Source: Rhynchopus euleeides (Eukaryota; Euglenozoa; Diplonemea; Diplonemida; Diplonemidae). From it: a DNA stretch of 64,000 nucleotides. The notes beneath the pieces are model-generated. The model made no database searches. It had not been told where the DNA came from and saw only the letters and a list, made by a program, of their open reading frames with translations. The position numbers and the translations under genes were made by a program. How positions within the stretch are numbered: position 1 is the stretch's first letter; each line of letters starts with the position of its first letter. Positions 1-10,588 of this stretch are shown piece by piece. The DNA lies in assembly GCA_963210315.1 (NCBI GenBank), contig OY723246.1:1-64000 (forward strand), written 5' to 3'.

Positions 1-3000
1 GGGGCTTGTTGTAGTCGGAGGAGGGGGCACCACATCCGGCGCGGCGCCCCTTGCCCCCCCATCACCTTCTCCCTCAGCCGTCTCCTGCTTCATCTCCGCC
101 TCGGCCCCCTGGGCCGACCCAGGCGGACCTTCACTTCCCTCAGGCCGGGGGACTCGGGGCGGGCGCTGTGCTGCTCTGCTGGCGCGACTCTCCCGGCGTG
201 CCCGCCGGCCCGGCGACAGCTCCAGGTCCTCACGCAATCCCTGTGGCACCACTGCGGTCTCCCCGGTGTCGACGTCCAGCACTTCGACCCTCGGGACGTA
301 CCCAGGGCAGTGCCGCACCCCACGACCCTTCGCGCACTTGTCGCACACCCGGCGCCAGCACCCACCACACTGCTTGTGGGCCTTCCGCAGGTCCACCGAG
401 CCGCTGCACTTCTCGCACCTCTGCACGCCCAACTGCGAATCACCCTTCACCCACTCCATCAGTCCTGCCCACCTGCACTCGAGCAGGTCCTCAGCGGGCT
501 CCTGCGGGGGTAGGGCCATGAGGTGCTGGCGGATGGCCCTGGGCAGCACGAGCGGAGAGTAGTGCCCGTACTCCGCCCCAGTCCTGCGCAAGCAGAACGC
601 GTCGCGCGTGCCGCCCTCCCCGATCGGGCGCAACACCATCGGCACCTGGTTGTCAACCAGGAGCAGGATGGTGCACCGCGTCCCTCGCGCGACCGCAGCC
701 AACACGACGTAGTCGGCCCACGTCCGTGGGTCGCGACTGCCCGGCTTGGCCATGAACGCGGCCCACATGTCGGGGCCCTCCTCAACCCGCATGCGGAGAT
801 CAGCGTCCTGCAGCGCGCGCTGGACCCCCATCTGGCGGAGCCAGGCGCTGTCACACCCCAGGGTCTCCTTGCCCAACGCAGCGATGCCGTCGAAGGCGCA
901 GTCCCCCACAACGAACGACCATCCCTCGGGGACCCTCAGGCCGAGGCGCGCTTGCTGCTGCCGGGCTGTCACGCCCGGCAGCCCGCCATCCACCTGCGCT
1001 CGCCACTCCTTCAGCTGCGCCAGCGGGTCGTCGACCATGGCGTCCATCTCCACGGCGCTGTCGTCCTCCGCCGGCGGGGGCGGCGGCTGCCTGCGCGGCG
1101 GCGGTTCGCTTCGCACGGGCCCCTCCGTCTCCTCTGCCTCCTCCACATCCATCTCATCCAGGCGGCAGTCCCAGTCAGCAGGGGGCAGCACGTCCAGCCC
1201 TGTGTCCCTCGCGAAGTAGAAGTCCGGCTCGATCGCCGGGACGGGGTCCGCCTTCACCCGCTGCCGCAAGTTCCCGGACTTCAGGTCCAGACACAGCGAG
1301 CCCCGCCTCATCGCCGACTTCCCAATAGCTCGCATCAGGGGGACGGTGATCCGCGCCGCCCAAGTCCGCGTCAGCTCACTGCGGTTCCCCATCTTGTGGT
1401 CCACTGCATAATTCACAAGATGGCGGAAGAGAGTGGCTGCCTCGGTGCCCATACCCCCGGACTGCTCCAGCGCGAAGGCCGTGAAGGCCATCCCCTCCGC
1501 CTGGCACTTGGCATCGTGCTTGGCGTGCTTCGCGGCCTCAGCACGGGACGCTGTGTACCCCCGGGCCTTCGCCGCCCCCTGCATGGACGACTGCGCCGTC
1601 GTTGACCACACAGTGACGTCGATGGCCCTGCTGCGCTCCTCGCTCACACCGACAGGCAGGTAGACGTCCGCCGGCTTGCCGCGTCCCAGCACCACATGGT
1701 TGGGCTCCAGCTGAGGAGCGAGGCCCGCCGCACTCGCCAGGCCATACACGCCGCCCCTCACAGCATCGTGCCGACGGTGCCGGTCTGCCGAGGCCTTGCA
1801 CGCGAAGATGTGTGCCCCACTCTCGTCCAGTCCCTCCCCGCACTGCTGACACATCGCCCCCGGGGAGAACACTGGGGCCCCGAGCCGCAACCGGCAGGCC
1901 ACCTGGAACTCTTCCCGTTGCATGGCGAACTGGGTTTCAGGCGGCGCGACGACCCACGATCCCGCACCCGGGAGGCTCTCAGACAGAAGGCGCCCCATGC
2001 TGGTCACATCAGCCCCCTCATGGAGATCCGCCTGCTGCTTGGCAATGATCGCCATCGACAGGTCACGCTGCTTCAGCGGCGTCTCTGGTCGCGCCAGGGT
2101 GGCGATCCTGTCCGCCTCCAGCACGCACTCGTTGTGCCGCTCAGCTGTCTCCTTCCACGTTTGCGCATCCCAGCGGTGGGAGGGGTCGAGCTGCAGGCAC
2201 AGAGGAAAGAGCGAGCTGGCAGCACCCAAGGCAGCAGCAGTCGAGTGATCCGCCGCACGGCGCACCCCCAGGCCAGACAACCTGATGGGGAGGGCGGCTT
2301 GCTTTCTGGCCTCGGTCGGCAGCTCACCATCCTCGTCGCCAAGGATCGTCGCCAGCACGAAGTCAACCTCACGGTCGTACTTCTTCAGGTACTCACGCCC
2401 CTTGTACCCGATGGCGCGCATGGCGAAGACCACCTTGCAGAACCCTTCGCAGTGTCGCAGAAGGGTCATCGCCACCTGTGCGTCGCGCACCTTGTGCAGC
2501 TCCCGGAGGCACGGCAGGAACTTCTCCTCCAGCTTCCTGTCCATCACCGCCTCGCAGTACGCCGCGTCCCCCACCGGAGCTCCGAGGAACTCGAAGTTCT
2601 GCTGCAGCAACTTCATCCTCACTTCCTCCTCTTTCTTTGATGCGGCGACGTCGAGGCCCACCTCCCGGATCGCAGCCACCGTGTGGCCTCCAAGCGAGAT
2701 CACCTCGCACTTCCTCCGCGACACCTTCAACCCGAGGGCTGCGCTGCGCTTCTCCAGCTCTGCGAATGCCGCACCTACAGCCTTCGGGGGCCCCATCAGC
2801 GTCCCATCGTCGAGGTACCATATGGTCCCCTCGAGGCCCGGCATGCGTGCAATGTCCTCCGTCAGCTTGCGGATCGCGAGGGAGAAAAGGAGGGGCCCCA
2901 ACGGGTCGCCCTGCTGCACCCCATGCTCCGAGAGGATGATGTGCTCCCGGTACACCAGGGCTGTCGGGTGGGCGTAGCACCACTCCACCCAGGCTGCGAG

Positions 3001-6000
3001 CTCGGGGAGGTCACTCCGCACTGCGTCCAGGAACGCCTGTCGATTCACAGTGTTGAACGCGTTCTCGTAGTCAATCTTGACGAGAATGCGATCAGTGCCC
3101 TTGTGGCGGCTGGCGTAGTCCCGCACCACCGCTGTAGCGGCGTCCAGGCCCCCATCGACAGCGACACCCACCTGCTTGCCCTTCAGCAGCAGCTTCCCCA
3201 CCTTCTCGCGCACCTCAGCCACCAGCGTCTTCGCCACCAGCCGCCGCAGAGTCTCCCCCACCGCAATGGGGCGCACCCCGCCTGTGGGCTTTGGCAGCGC
3301 AACCAGCGACGCTCCTGCCAGGTGGCGCGCAATCTCCGGTGGTGCTTCCCCTCGACGCAGGATGTTGACGACGGCCGTCAAGGCCTGCAGCACATCTACC
3401 CCTTCCACCTGCGTCAGCGCGCGCAAGTGATCAGCTCGAAGGCCCGACGGTCCGGCCCCCGTCCCCTTCGGGAGGCCCCGAAGCGCCTTGAAGACATCGG
3501 TGGGAGAGGCGTCCGCGGGCTCTGTCCTCCGCTCCTTGGCGATGGTCGGCGGCTCGGCAGCGGGGTGGAGCGCGCGCAACGTCGCGAGGGTCGCGTCGGA
3601 GGCCGGTGCCAGGCCCGCACTCCGCGTCCTCGCCATCGCCGTTGAGAGGCGACCCTGTCGCGCGGCCTGCACCACCGCGCGTTCCCGTTCCTCCCATGTC
3701 GGGGGGCTCTGCACTTCACGAGGGGCCCCCTGGCCGCTCGCACTCGCACATCTCCACAGCTCCGACACCTTGCCCGCCCGCCAGAGGGTGATGGCCTCGA
3801 GACGCGCCGCCCGAGCCTTCTTCTGCTTGGCCTTCCCCCCTCTGTACGACCGGAGGAGGACCTTCGGCACCAGGAAGAGCCGCAGCCATGCCGTCACCCT
3901 CGTTTTGTCCGCCGCCACATCCCAGAGGGCCTGCACGAGCACCTCCGCGGCCGGCCTCAACACTGCCTCAGGCACCGACAGCGACACCGCCACCCGCGCC
4001 GTGTGGATCTCCTCCAGGGAGGGGAGTCGCCCTTCGTCCGTTAGCTCCTGGCCCACCCTCTCGCGCCTGGCGGGGACGTCCCGAGGTTGCACCCGCTTCC
4101 TGCACTGCAGGCACGTGTCTTGCGCCTGCGCCGACATCACCTTGGCACAGATGACGCACTGCCTCATGCCCACCACGCGTAGAGCCCCCGGCGGCAACTC
4201 CTCCCCGCGTTTCACATGATCGCTCACATGCTCGCGGAGGGAGGCCTTCGAGGAGAAGGGCTTGTGTCGGCGGAGCGCCGACCCAGCGCAGGCCGTCATC
4301 GGGCAGAACAGCAGCTCCGGCGCGACGCCTAGCGGGATCGGCGTACTATCCGGCACCTCCGCCGGGCATTCGGGGGCGGCGGTGCTCCACGAGTCGGGGC
4401 CGAGTAGCGCATGCACCGCCGCGTCGCGCATCTTCTGTGCCTGCGCGTGCCCCAGAGTGACCGCCTCGTAGTGGTCGCTCGCAAAAGCGATCACTCTGGT
4501 GCGCTGCGTCTCTTGGCCCTTCTTCAACCGCGGGGGGTCGACGCGAATCAGCGGGTGTGGTCCGCCCGACACCACCACAATCACCGTGTCCCATGCCCCG
4601 GCCGCGAGGTGCAGAGCGAGGTGGTCTCCCCGCGCCGTCTTCGCCAGCCCATCGCGGTAACGCTCTGCCTGGCCAGCCGACTTCAGCAGCCTGGACAGCT
4701 GGGGCTTCACAGACTCCGACCCTGCCCTCGCTGCCAGCTCTTGCCGCATGCGGGCGATGTCCAGGGGCCCTGGGTGGGTGGGTCCGTGGAGGGCCACGAA
4801 GAGACAGTCCCTGGTCGCCGCGTTGGGGCATCTCTTGGCTCCGTACCCCTCCAACAACTCGTCCACACCGCCCCAGGCATCCTCATCGACCATGTCGTGG
4901 TCGCCCCCCTGCATTGCCCGTGGGCCCAGCACCACACCCTCCTTGCTTCCCGTCACTCCCTCCGCCAGCAGCATGTGGGCGTGTGCATCCTTCCGCAAGA
5001 CGCGCCACATGTCTCGGACGACCAGCTCTGTCGCCTCAGCCTCCCAAACACCCCCCGCGCTGCGAGCCGCCCATCCCGCCGACGTGCCCGCCGCGAGGGC
5101 AAGCGTCCCGATCACCGCCCACGGCGCGCCCCCGCTGGAGGCCCCTATCAGCAGCAGGAGCATGGCCCACCAACCCCTGTCGCCGCTCCATGCTCGTAGG
5201 CTGTTCGCCTGCAGCTCCAGCCTCAGCGCAGCTCGCCCTCGTTCGTTGCGAAGACGAGACCGACACACAGTGGAAGGCACCAGGGGGTCCAGGTGACGGC
5301 GGCGGCTGACCCATCGACTGCACCGTCGGGCCGGCCATGTCCACCTGCGCGCCACTACCCGTCTCCGTCTGAGGCACCCCCGCCATGCAAAGCCTGCCGT
5401 CAGCACCCACAGAGCGACGCACAATCCCGCCAGCCCCTGTGTGGCCACCACCGTCGCTTGGGGCGCCGCCTCCTCGAACCATCCGGCGCACCCCTCTACG
5501 GCTGTCTGCACCGTGCCCACGAGATCCGTGCCCCCTGCCAGACCTCCTGTGGCTGCCCATATCGCCCAGGAGGAGAGCTGCACGGCGCCCGGCCGCTGTC
5601 TACCCCAGAATCCGCGCGCCGCTCGTCGACTGCACAGCCACACAGCGCACAATACCACCGCCCCTGTCTCTAAGGCGCCGCCCCAGCCACCCGGCGCGGT
5701 GGCTGCAGCCCCCCAGAGGGCCCACGCCTCTTTCACTGCTGGAGGCAGCCCGAGGTGTCGGCACCTGGGCCAGGGCCCTAGCTTGCTCCCCGCTCGGACC
5801 ACCTCTCGCACCACCGCCTGAGCGGCCAGCCATCCAGCTCCCATCAGCAGTGCCCCCGGACCCCATATACCCTCCCACGTTGGCCCCTGGGCCTCCCACC
5901 TGGCCCTCAGCAGCGCTCCCCAAGCGGCCTGCGGGGCCGCCTCCACCCATGGCCAGCGCGTGTGGGGCCCTGTCGCTGCCCACCCCGCCGCCCGCAACAG

Positions 6001-7146
6001 TCCATCCGCCACCCAGAGGGCCAGCACCAGCAGAGTGTTGCCCTCGAAGCTGCCGATGTTGTAGCTGTTGCGGTTGTCGAACCCACTTCCGGTCCGGGTG
6101 TCCGAGGGCGCCCCGGGGGACTGCTGCACTCCACCCGGATCGGTGATGGAGTCGTTGTTGTTGCCTCCGCTGTAGCGTCGCACGCCGTCCCCATTACAGG
6201 CGCAGAAGGAGTCCTTCAGATCCGTGAGGGTCGGCTTGGGGTCAACACACGTCTGTCCGTCCCCACCCCGCTTGGACTGTTTGGACCCGCACGCATTCTT
6301 CGATAAAGTCGTTGATGCACCGGTGCTGGTCAGGCTCGGGTCCTTGTCGCAGGCGCAGATGGCGTCGTTCCTACGCGAGTACTTCCTGTTGGGGTCCTTG
6401 CAGGCCTGACCGTCACCACACGGCTTTGCCACGCACTTGTCGAATGTCGCTTTCGCACCAGTCACGTTCACCGAGTTGTCGACATCACAGGTGCAGATGA
6501 AGTCCTTCAGATCAGTGAGGGTCGGCTTGGGATCAACAACAGACGTCTGTCCACCACCACCCCTCCCCCCTGACCTCCTCCCTGCCACCACCCAGCCACC
6601 ACCCAAAGGGGGGGGGGCCCAGCTCCCATTCCACCCACCACCCGATCCACCCGAGGGGCCCCCAAGGGGGGAGGGGAGAGACACCCGCAGTGCGGGCAGC
6701 GATACCGTCGGCCTGGATCCTCGGGGGACCTGGCCGAGCCAACTCGCGGGGACAGGGGGCGACCCTTTCTGCTGCTGTCGGTGGGCTGGGGCGAGGCCCG
6801 GCGGCTTCACCGTTAGCGGAACCGCCGCTTGCAGCATGTTGGGGGGACGTGGTGGGCTCGCCGCCGCCACTGCTATCCCACGAGAGGGGCGCTTTGCCGG
6901 CGGGTGAGGCCGACGCGCTCCCCTGCCTTGCAGGCAGGGTGTCAGCAGAGGCCTCGCATGAGGCCCCTGCTCATCTCGCCTGACACGCCCCTCATCAGGG
7001 GCGGCCAGCCCGCGCTCGCCTGCTACCGGGGGCGACCCGGGCTGCCTCTGCTCCAGCGGTGCTGTCGTCAGCACCGCGAGCGCCACCACCGCCAGCGTCG
7101 CCACCATCGGGGCCTGCCATCGCCTGGGCGGCTCTCGCCCTACCAT
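1..7146 (-). CDS. Non-LTR retrotransposon polyprotein, copy 1 (partial, 3' end beyond window)
   Basis: One frame is open from an ATG at 7144-7146 to the window edge (2382 codons). Order: hydrophobic leader (residues ~15-30), Pro/Gly-rich stretch, Cys-rich repeats (~195-330), several hydrophobic spans (~340-700), an OTU-type cysteine protease-like domain (RDCLF, Cys781; DHYEAV, His892), a Cys/His finger, reverse transcriptase with catalytic YLDDG at 1444-1448, a restriction-like endonuclease region (Cys-x2-Cys-x8-His-x4-Cys then a KPAD...IDV pattern, about nt 1870-1600), a second OTU-like domain (GDCAFD, Cys2083; YGHYSP, His2195) and a Cys-rich finger (about nt 490-290). The RT with a restriction-like endonuclease downstream marks a site-specific or Dualen-like non-LTR lineage; OTU-like proteases are known from some such elements. 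The start was chosen because copy 2 starts at the equivalent ATG. No stop is seen, so this copy may be recent. The membrane-like part is inference. Confidence 0.85.
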   Translation of the reverse strand, partial: MVGREPPRRWQAPMVATLAVVALAVLTTAPLEQRQPGSPPVAGERGLAAPDEGRVRRDEQGPHARPLLTPCLQGRGARRPHPPAKRPSRGIAVAAASPPRPPNMLQAAVPLTVKPPGLAPAHRQQQKGSPPVPASWLGQVPRGSRPTVSLPALRVSLPSPLGGPSGGSGGGWNGSWAPPPLGGGWVVAGRRSGGRGGGGQTSVVDPKPTLTDLKDFICTCDVDNSVNVTGAKATFDKCVAKPCGDGQACKDPNRKYSRRNDAICACDKDPSLTSTGASTTLSKNACGSKQSKRGGDGQTCVDPKPTLTDLKDSFCACNGDGVRRYSGGNNNDSITDPGGVQQSPGAPSDTRTGSGFDNRNSYNIGSFEGNTLLVLALWVADGLLRAAGWAATGPHTRWPWVEAAPQAAWGALLRARWEAQGPTWEGIWGPGALLMGAGWLAAQAVVREVVRAGSKLGPWPRCRHLGLPPAVKEAWALWGAAATAPGGWGGALETGAVVLCAVWLCSRRAARGFWGRQRPGAVQLSSWAIWAATGGLAGGTDLVGTVQTAVEGCAGWFEEAAPQATVVATQGLAGLCVALWVLTAGFAWRGCLRRRRVVARRWTWPARRCSRWVSRRRHLDPLVPSTVCRSRLRNERGRAALRLELQANSLRAWSGDRGWWAMLLLLIGASSGGAPWAVIGTLALAAGTSAGWAARSAGGVWEAEATELVVRDMWRVLRKDAHAHMLLAEGVTGSKEGVVLGPRAMQGGDHDMVDEDAWGGVDELLEGYGAKRCPNAATRDCLFVALHGPTHPGPLDIARMRQELAARAGSESVKPQLSRLLKSAGQAERYRDGLAKTARGDHLALHLAAGAWDTVIVVVSGGPHPLIRVDPPRLKKGQETQRTRVIAFASDHYEAVTLGHAQAQKMRDAAVHALLGPDSWSTAAPECPAEVPDSTPIPLGVAPELLFCPMTACAGSALRRHKPFSSKASLREHVSDHVKRGEELPPGALRVVGMRQCVICAKVMSAQAQDTCLQCRKRVQPRDVPARRERVGQELTDEGRLPSLEEIHTARVAVSLSVPEAVLRPAAEVLVQALWDVAADKTRVTAWLRLFLVPKVLLRSYRGGKAKQKKARAARLEAITLWRAGKVSELWRCASASGQGAPREVQSPPTWEERERAVVQAARQGRLSTAMARTRSAGLAPASDATLATLRALHPAAEPPTIAKERRTEPADASPTDVFKALRGLPKGTGAGPSGLRADHLRALTQVEGVDVLQALTAVVNILRRGEAPPEIARHLAGASLVALPKPTGGVRPIAVGETLRRLVAKTLVAEVREKVGKLLLKGKQVGVAVDGGLDAATAVVRDYASRHKGTDRILVKIDYENAFNTVNRQAFLDAVRSDLPELAAWVEWCYAHPTALVYREHIILSEHGVQQGDPLGPLLFSLAIRKLTEDIARMPGLEGTIWYLDDGTLMGPPKAVGAAFAELEKRSAALGLKVSRRKCEVISLGGHTVAAIREVGLDVAASKKEEEVRMKLLQQNFEFLGAPVGDAAYCEAVMDRKLEEKFLPCLRELHKVRDAQVAMTLLRHCEGFCKVVFAMRAIGYKGREYLKKYDREVDFVLATILGDEDGELPTEARKQAALPIRLSGLGVRRAADHSTAAALGAASSLFPLCLQLDPSHRWDAQTWKETAERHNECVLEADRIATLARPETPLKQRDLSMAIIAKQQADLHEGADVTSMGRLLSESLPGAGSWVVAPPETQFAMQREEFQVACRLRLGAPVFSPGAMCQQCGEGLDESGAHIFACKASADRHRRHDAVRGGVYGLASAAGLAPQLEPNHVVLGRGKPADVYLPVGVSEERSRAIDVTVWSTTAQSSMQGAAKARGYTASRAEAAKHAKHDAKCQAEGMAFTAFALEQSGGMGTEAATLFRHLVNYAVDHKMGNRSELTRTWAARITVPLMRAIGKSAMRRGSLCLDLKSGNLRQRVKADPVPAIEPDFYFARDTGLDVLPPADWDCRLDEMDVEEAEETEGPVRSEPPPRRQPPPPPAEDDSAVEMDAMVDDPLAQLKEWRAQVDGGLPGVTARQQQARLGLRVPEGWSFVVGDCAFDGIAALGKETLGCDSAWLRQMGVQRALQDADLRMRVEEGPDMWAAFMAKPGSRDPRTWADYVVLAAVARGTRCTILLLVDNQVPMVLRPIGEGGTRDAFCLRRTGAEYGHYSPLVLPRAIRQHLMALPPQEPAEDLLECRWAGLMEWVKGDSQLGVQRCEKCSGSVDLRKAHKQCGGCWRRVCDKCAKGRGVRHCPGYVPRVEVLDVDTGETAVVPQGLREDLELSPGRRARRESRASRAAQRPPRVPRPEGSEGPPGSAQGAEAEMKQETAEGEGDGGARGAAPDVVPPPPTTTSP

Positions 7147-7476
7147 CGCTCGTGCTCGTGGGGTTGGGGGTTGGGGGAGTGGAGGGGGATGGATGGTGGG
7201 GAACAGAGCCCAAGGGACAAGTGGCCCAAGGGGGAGTGGGTTGTTGTTGAGGAAGTAACTCTAAGGCCCAACCTGCCCTCCCGGCTCCGCCCGCCCACAA
7301 GGTCAAGAAGATTGGAAAGGGGAAAAGGGTGAGGGAAGGGGTGGGATGGGGGATGCCCAAGGGAGGGAGGGGGGGGACCCAACCAAACCCAACCGACCAG
7401 GGAGCACGAGTGTGTATACCAATGAAGTACAGAAACAATGAAGTACAGAAACTGTAGCTTAAGAAATCGTTGGTTT
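1..7476 (-). mobile_element. Non-LTR retrotransposon, copy 1, 5' part (runs off left edge)
   Basis: The 5' end is placed at about 7476 because the minus-strand sequence beginning CCAACGATTTCTTAAGC is shared with copy 2 (5' end near 21,514), while the flanking sequences differ. The 5' UTR (7147-7476) contains a short tandem duplication of a block with TTTCTGTACTTCATTG. Immediately upstream in the minus sense lies the A-tail of an adjacent poly(A)-tailed repeat, so the element abuts that repeat directly. The 3' end is outside the window. Seen: shared 5' end and one ORF open to the edge. Inferred: element identity from the RT and endonuclease in the ORF. Confidence 0.85.
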
Positions 7477-8318
7477 TTTTTTTTTTGCGCTTTGCCCGTC
7501 AGGTGGACCACCGGGTGGGGAGAGAACCGGTGTGAGGCACTTGGGTCCGTCCAGGTGGGCAGGGAACCTGGGGGCGGGGGGCCTCAAATCCCTCTCTCTC
7601 ATGCGCTCTCTGGGCACAATGGCCTGTGTCTCATCCCATCCACCACCAAACCTCCCAGGCACAACGAGACAAGGTCTTGACACACATCCTCACTTCCCCA
7701 GACCCCGACCGCCCTCTTCCATCCCATGACCCAGTCCGAAGGCAAAGCTTTGTCCTCCCATCCCATGACCCAGTCCGAAGGCAAAACTTTGTCCTGATCT
7801 GCATGCACTCAGCTCATGAATTTGTCCCGATCTGCATGCACTCAGCTCATGGATTTGTCCTGATCTGCATGCACACACTCTTTACCCTGATCTGCATGCA
7901 CACACTCTTTGTCCTGATCTGCATGCACTCAGCTCATGAATTTGTCCCGATCTGCATGCACTCAGCTCATGGATTTGTCCTGATCTGCATGCACACACTC
8001 TTTACCCTGATCTGCATGCACACACTCTTTGTCCTGATCTGCATGCACTCAGCTCATGAATTTGTCCCGATCTGCATGCACTCAGCTCATGGATTTGTCC
8101 TGATCTGCATGCACTCAGCTCATGAATTTGTCCCGATCTGCATGCACTCAGCTCATTTCTTTGGCGAACCGGGGGACTGCTACTCTCCACCTCTGCTCTT
8201 GGGGTGTCTGCTGCTTGTCGAGATGACATGCAGGGCGGAAGCCAACGACACAGTTGCTGTTGGCCACGTGTGGCAGAGGCTAGAGGCTAGAGGGCCGTGT
8301 ACTTGGCAAGTTCGAACA
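7474..8318 (-). repeat. 845-bp poly(A)-tailed composite repeat, unit 3
   Basis: In the minus sense the unit begins TGTTCGAAC, has a 5' unique part, then a minisatellite, then a 3' unique part, and ends in GCAAAGCGC followed by about 13 A (T run at 7474-7486). The neighbouring unit repeats this at exactly 845-bp spacing. The arrangement of unique 5' part, variable tandem repeat, unique 3' part and A-tail resembles composite retroposons of the SVA type. Seen: spacing, A-tail, repeat structure. Inferred: retroposition. Confidence 0.75.
7795..8157. repeat. Minisatellite of 33- and 27-bp units
   Basis: Alternating 33-bp units (core CTGATCTGCATGCACTCAGC) and 27-bp units (core CTGATCTGCATGCACACAC). 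The same block recurs at 8640-9002 with identical unit order. Both unit sizes are multiples of three, which creates long artificial open frames. Confidence 0.95.
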
Positions 8319-9163
8319 TTTTTTTTTTTTTGCGCTTTGCCCGTCAGGTGGACCACCGGGTGGGGAGAGAACCGGTGTGAGGCACTTGGGTCCGTCCAGG
8401 TGGGCAGGGAACCTGGGGGCGGGGGGCCTCAAATCCCTCTCTCTCATGCGCTCTCTGGGCACAATGGCCTGTGTCTCATCCCATCCACCACCAAACCTCC
8501 CAGGCACAACGAGACAAGGTCTTGACACACATCCTCACTTCCCCAGACCCCGACCGCCCTCTTCCATCCCATGACCCAGTCCGAAGGCAAAGCTTTGTCC
8601 TCCCATCCCATGACCCAGTCCGAAGGCAAAACTTTGTCCTGATCTGCATGCACTCAGCTCATGAATTTGTCCCGATCTGCATGCACTCAGCTCATGGATT
8701 TGTCCTGATCTGCATGCACACACTCTTTACCCTGATCTGCATGCACACACTCTTTGTCCTGATCTGCATGCACTCAGCTCATGAATTTGTCCCGATCTGC
8801 ATGCACTCAGCTCATGGATTTGTCCTGATCTGCATGCACACACTCTTTACCCTGATCTGCATGCACACACTCTTTGTCCTGATCTGCATGCACTCAGCTC
8901 ATGAATTTGTCCCGATCTGCATGCACTCAGCTCATGGATTTGTCCTGATCTGCATGCACTCAGCTCATGAATTTGTCCCGATCTGCATGCACTCAGCTCA
9001 TTTCTTTGGCGAACCGGGGGACTGCTACTCTCCACCTCTGCTCTTGGGGTGTCTGCTGCTTGTCGAGATGACATGCAGGGCGGAAGCCAACGACACAGTT
9101 GCTGTTGGCCACGTGTGGCAGAGGCTAGAGGCTAGAGGGCCGTGTACTTGGCAAGTTCGAACA
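8319..9163 (-). repeat. 845-bp poly(A)-tailed composite repeat, unit 2
   Basis: Near-identical to the unit at 7474-8318, with its T run at 8319-8331 and the same minisatellite copy number. The near-identity, including minisatellite structure, suggests a recent tandem duplication rather than independent insertions. Confidence 0.75.
8640..9002. repeat. Minisatellite of 33- and 27-bp units, second block
   Basis: Same unit order as the block at 7795-8157, offset by 845 bp as part of the tandem duplication. Confidence 0.95.
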
Positions 9164-9484
9164 TTTTTTTTTTTTTGCGCTTTGCCCGTCAGGTGGACCA
9201 CCGGGTGGGGAGAGAACCGGTGTGAGGCACTTGGGTCCGTCCAGGTGGGCAGGGAACCTGGGGGCGGGGGGCCTCAAATCCCTCTCTCTCATGCGCTCTC
9301 TGGGCACAATGGCCTGTGTCTCATCCCATCCACCACCAAACCTCCCAGGCACAACGAGACAAGGTCTTGACACACATCCTCACTTCCCCAGACCCCGACC
9401 GCCCTCTTCCATCCCATGACCCAGTCCGAAGGCAAAGCTTTGTCCTCCCATCCCATGACCCAGTCCGAAGGCAAAACTTTGTCC

Positions 9485-10580
9485 TGATCTGCATGCACTC
9501 AGCTCATGAATTTGTCCCGATCTGCATGCACTCAGCTCATGGATTTGTCCTGATCTGCATGCACACACTCTTTACCCTGATCTGCATGCACACACTCTTT
9601 GTCCTGATCTGCATGCACTCAGCTCATGAATTTGTCCCGATCTGCATGCACTCAGCTCATGGATTTGTCCTGATCTGCATGCACTCAGCTCATGAATTTG
9701 TCCCGATCTGCATGCACTCAGCTCATGGATTTGTCCTGATCTGCATGCACTCAGCTCATGAATTTGTCCCGATCTGCATGCACTCAGCTCATGGATTTGT
9801 CCCGATCTGCATGCACTCAGCTCATGGATTTGTCCTGATCTGCATGCACTCAGCTCATGAATTTGTCCCGATCTGCATGCACTCAGCTCATGGATTTGTC
9901 CCGATCTGCATGCACTCAGCTCATGGATTTGTCCTGATCTGCATGCACACACTCTTTACCCTGATCTGCATGCACACACTCTTTGTCCTGATCTGCATGC
10001 ACTCAGCTCATGAATTTGTCCCGATCTGCATGCACTCAGCTCATGGATTTGTCCTGATCTGCATGCACACACTCTTTACCCTGATCTGCATGCACACACT
10101 CTTTGTCCTGATCTGCATGCACTCAGCTCATGGATTTACCCTGATCTGCATGCACACACTCTTTGTCCTGATCTGCATGCACTCAGCTCATGGATTTGTC
10201 CTGATCTGCATGCACACACTCTTTACCCTGATCTGCATGCACACACTCTTTGTCCTGATCTGCATGCACTCAGCTCATGAATTTGTCCCGATCTGCATGC
10301 ACTCAGCTCATGGATTTGTCCCGATCTGCATGCACTCAGCTCATGGATTTGTCCTGATCTGCATGCACACACTCTTTGTCCTGATCTGCATGCACTCAGC
10401 TCATGGATTTACCCTGATCTGCATGCACACACTCTTTGTCCTGATCTGCATGCACTCAGCTCATGGATTTGTCCTGATCTGCATGCACACACTCTTTACC
10501 CTGATCTGCATGCACACACTCTTTGTCCTGATCTGCATGCACTCAGCTCATGAATTTGTCCCGATCTGCATGCACTCAGC
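9485..10580. repeat. Expanded 33/27-bp minisatellite
   Basis: Same units as the two shorter blocks but about three times longer, with higher-order groups such as 33-33-27-27. It ends in a short T run where the solo YR unit begins. Confidence 0.95.
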
Positions 10581-10588
10581 TTTTTTTT

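Noticed and set aside
7795..10580. Possible CRISPR-like array
   Set aside because: Units are contiguous with no unique spacers, and the context is eukaryotic.
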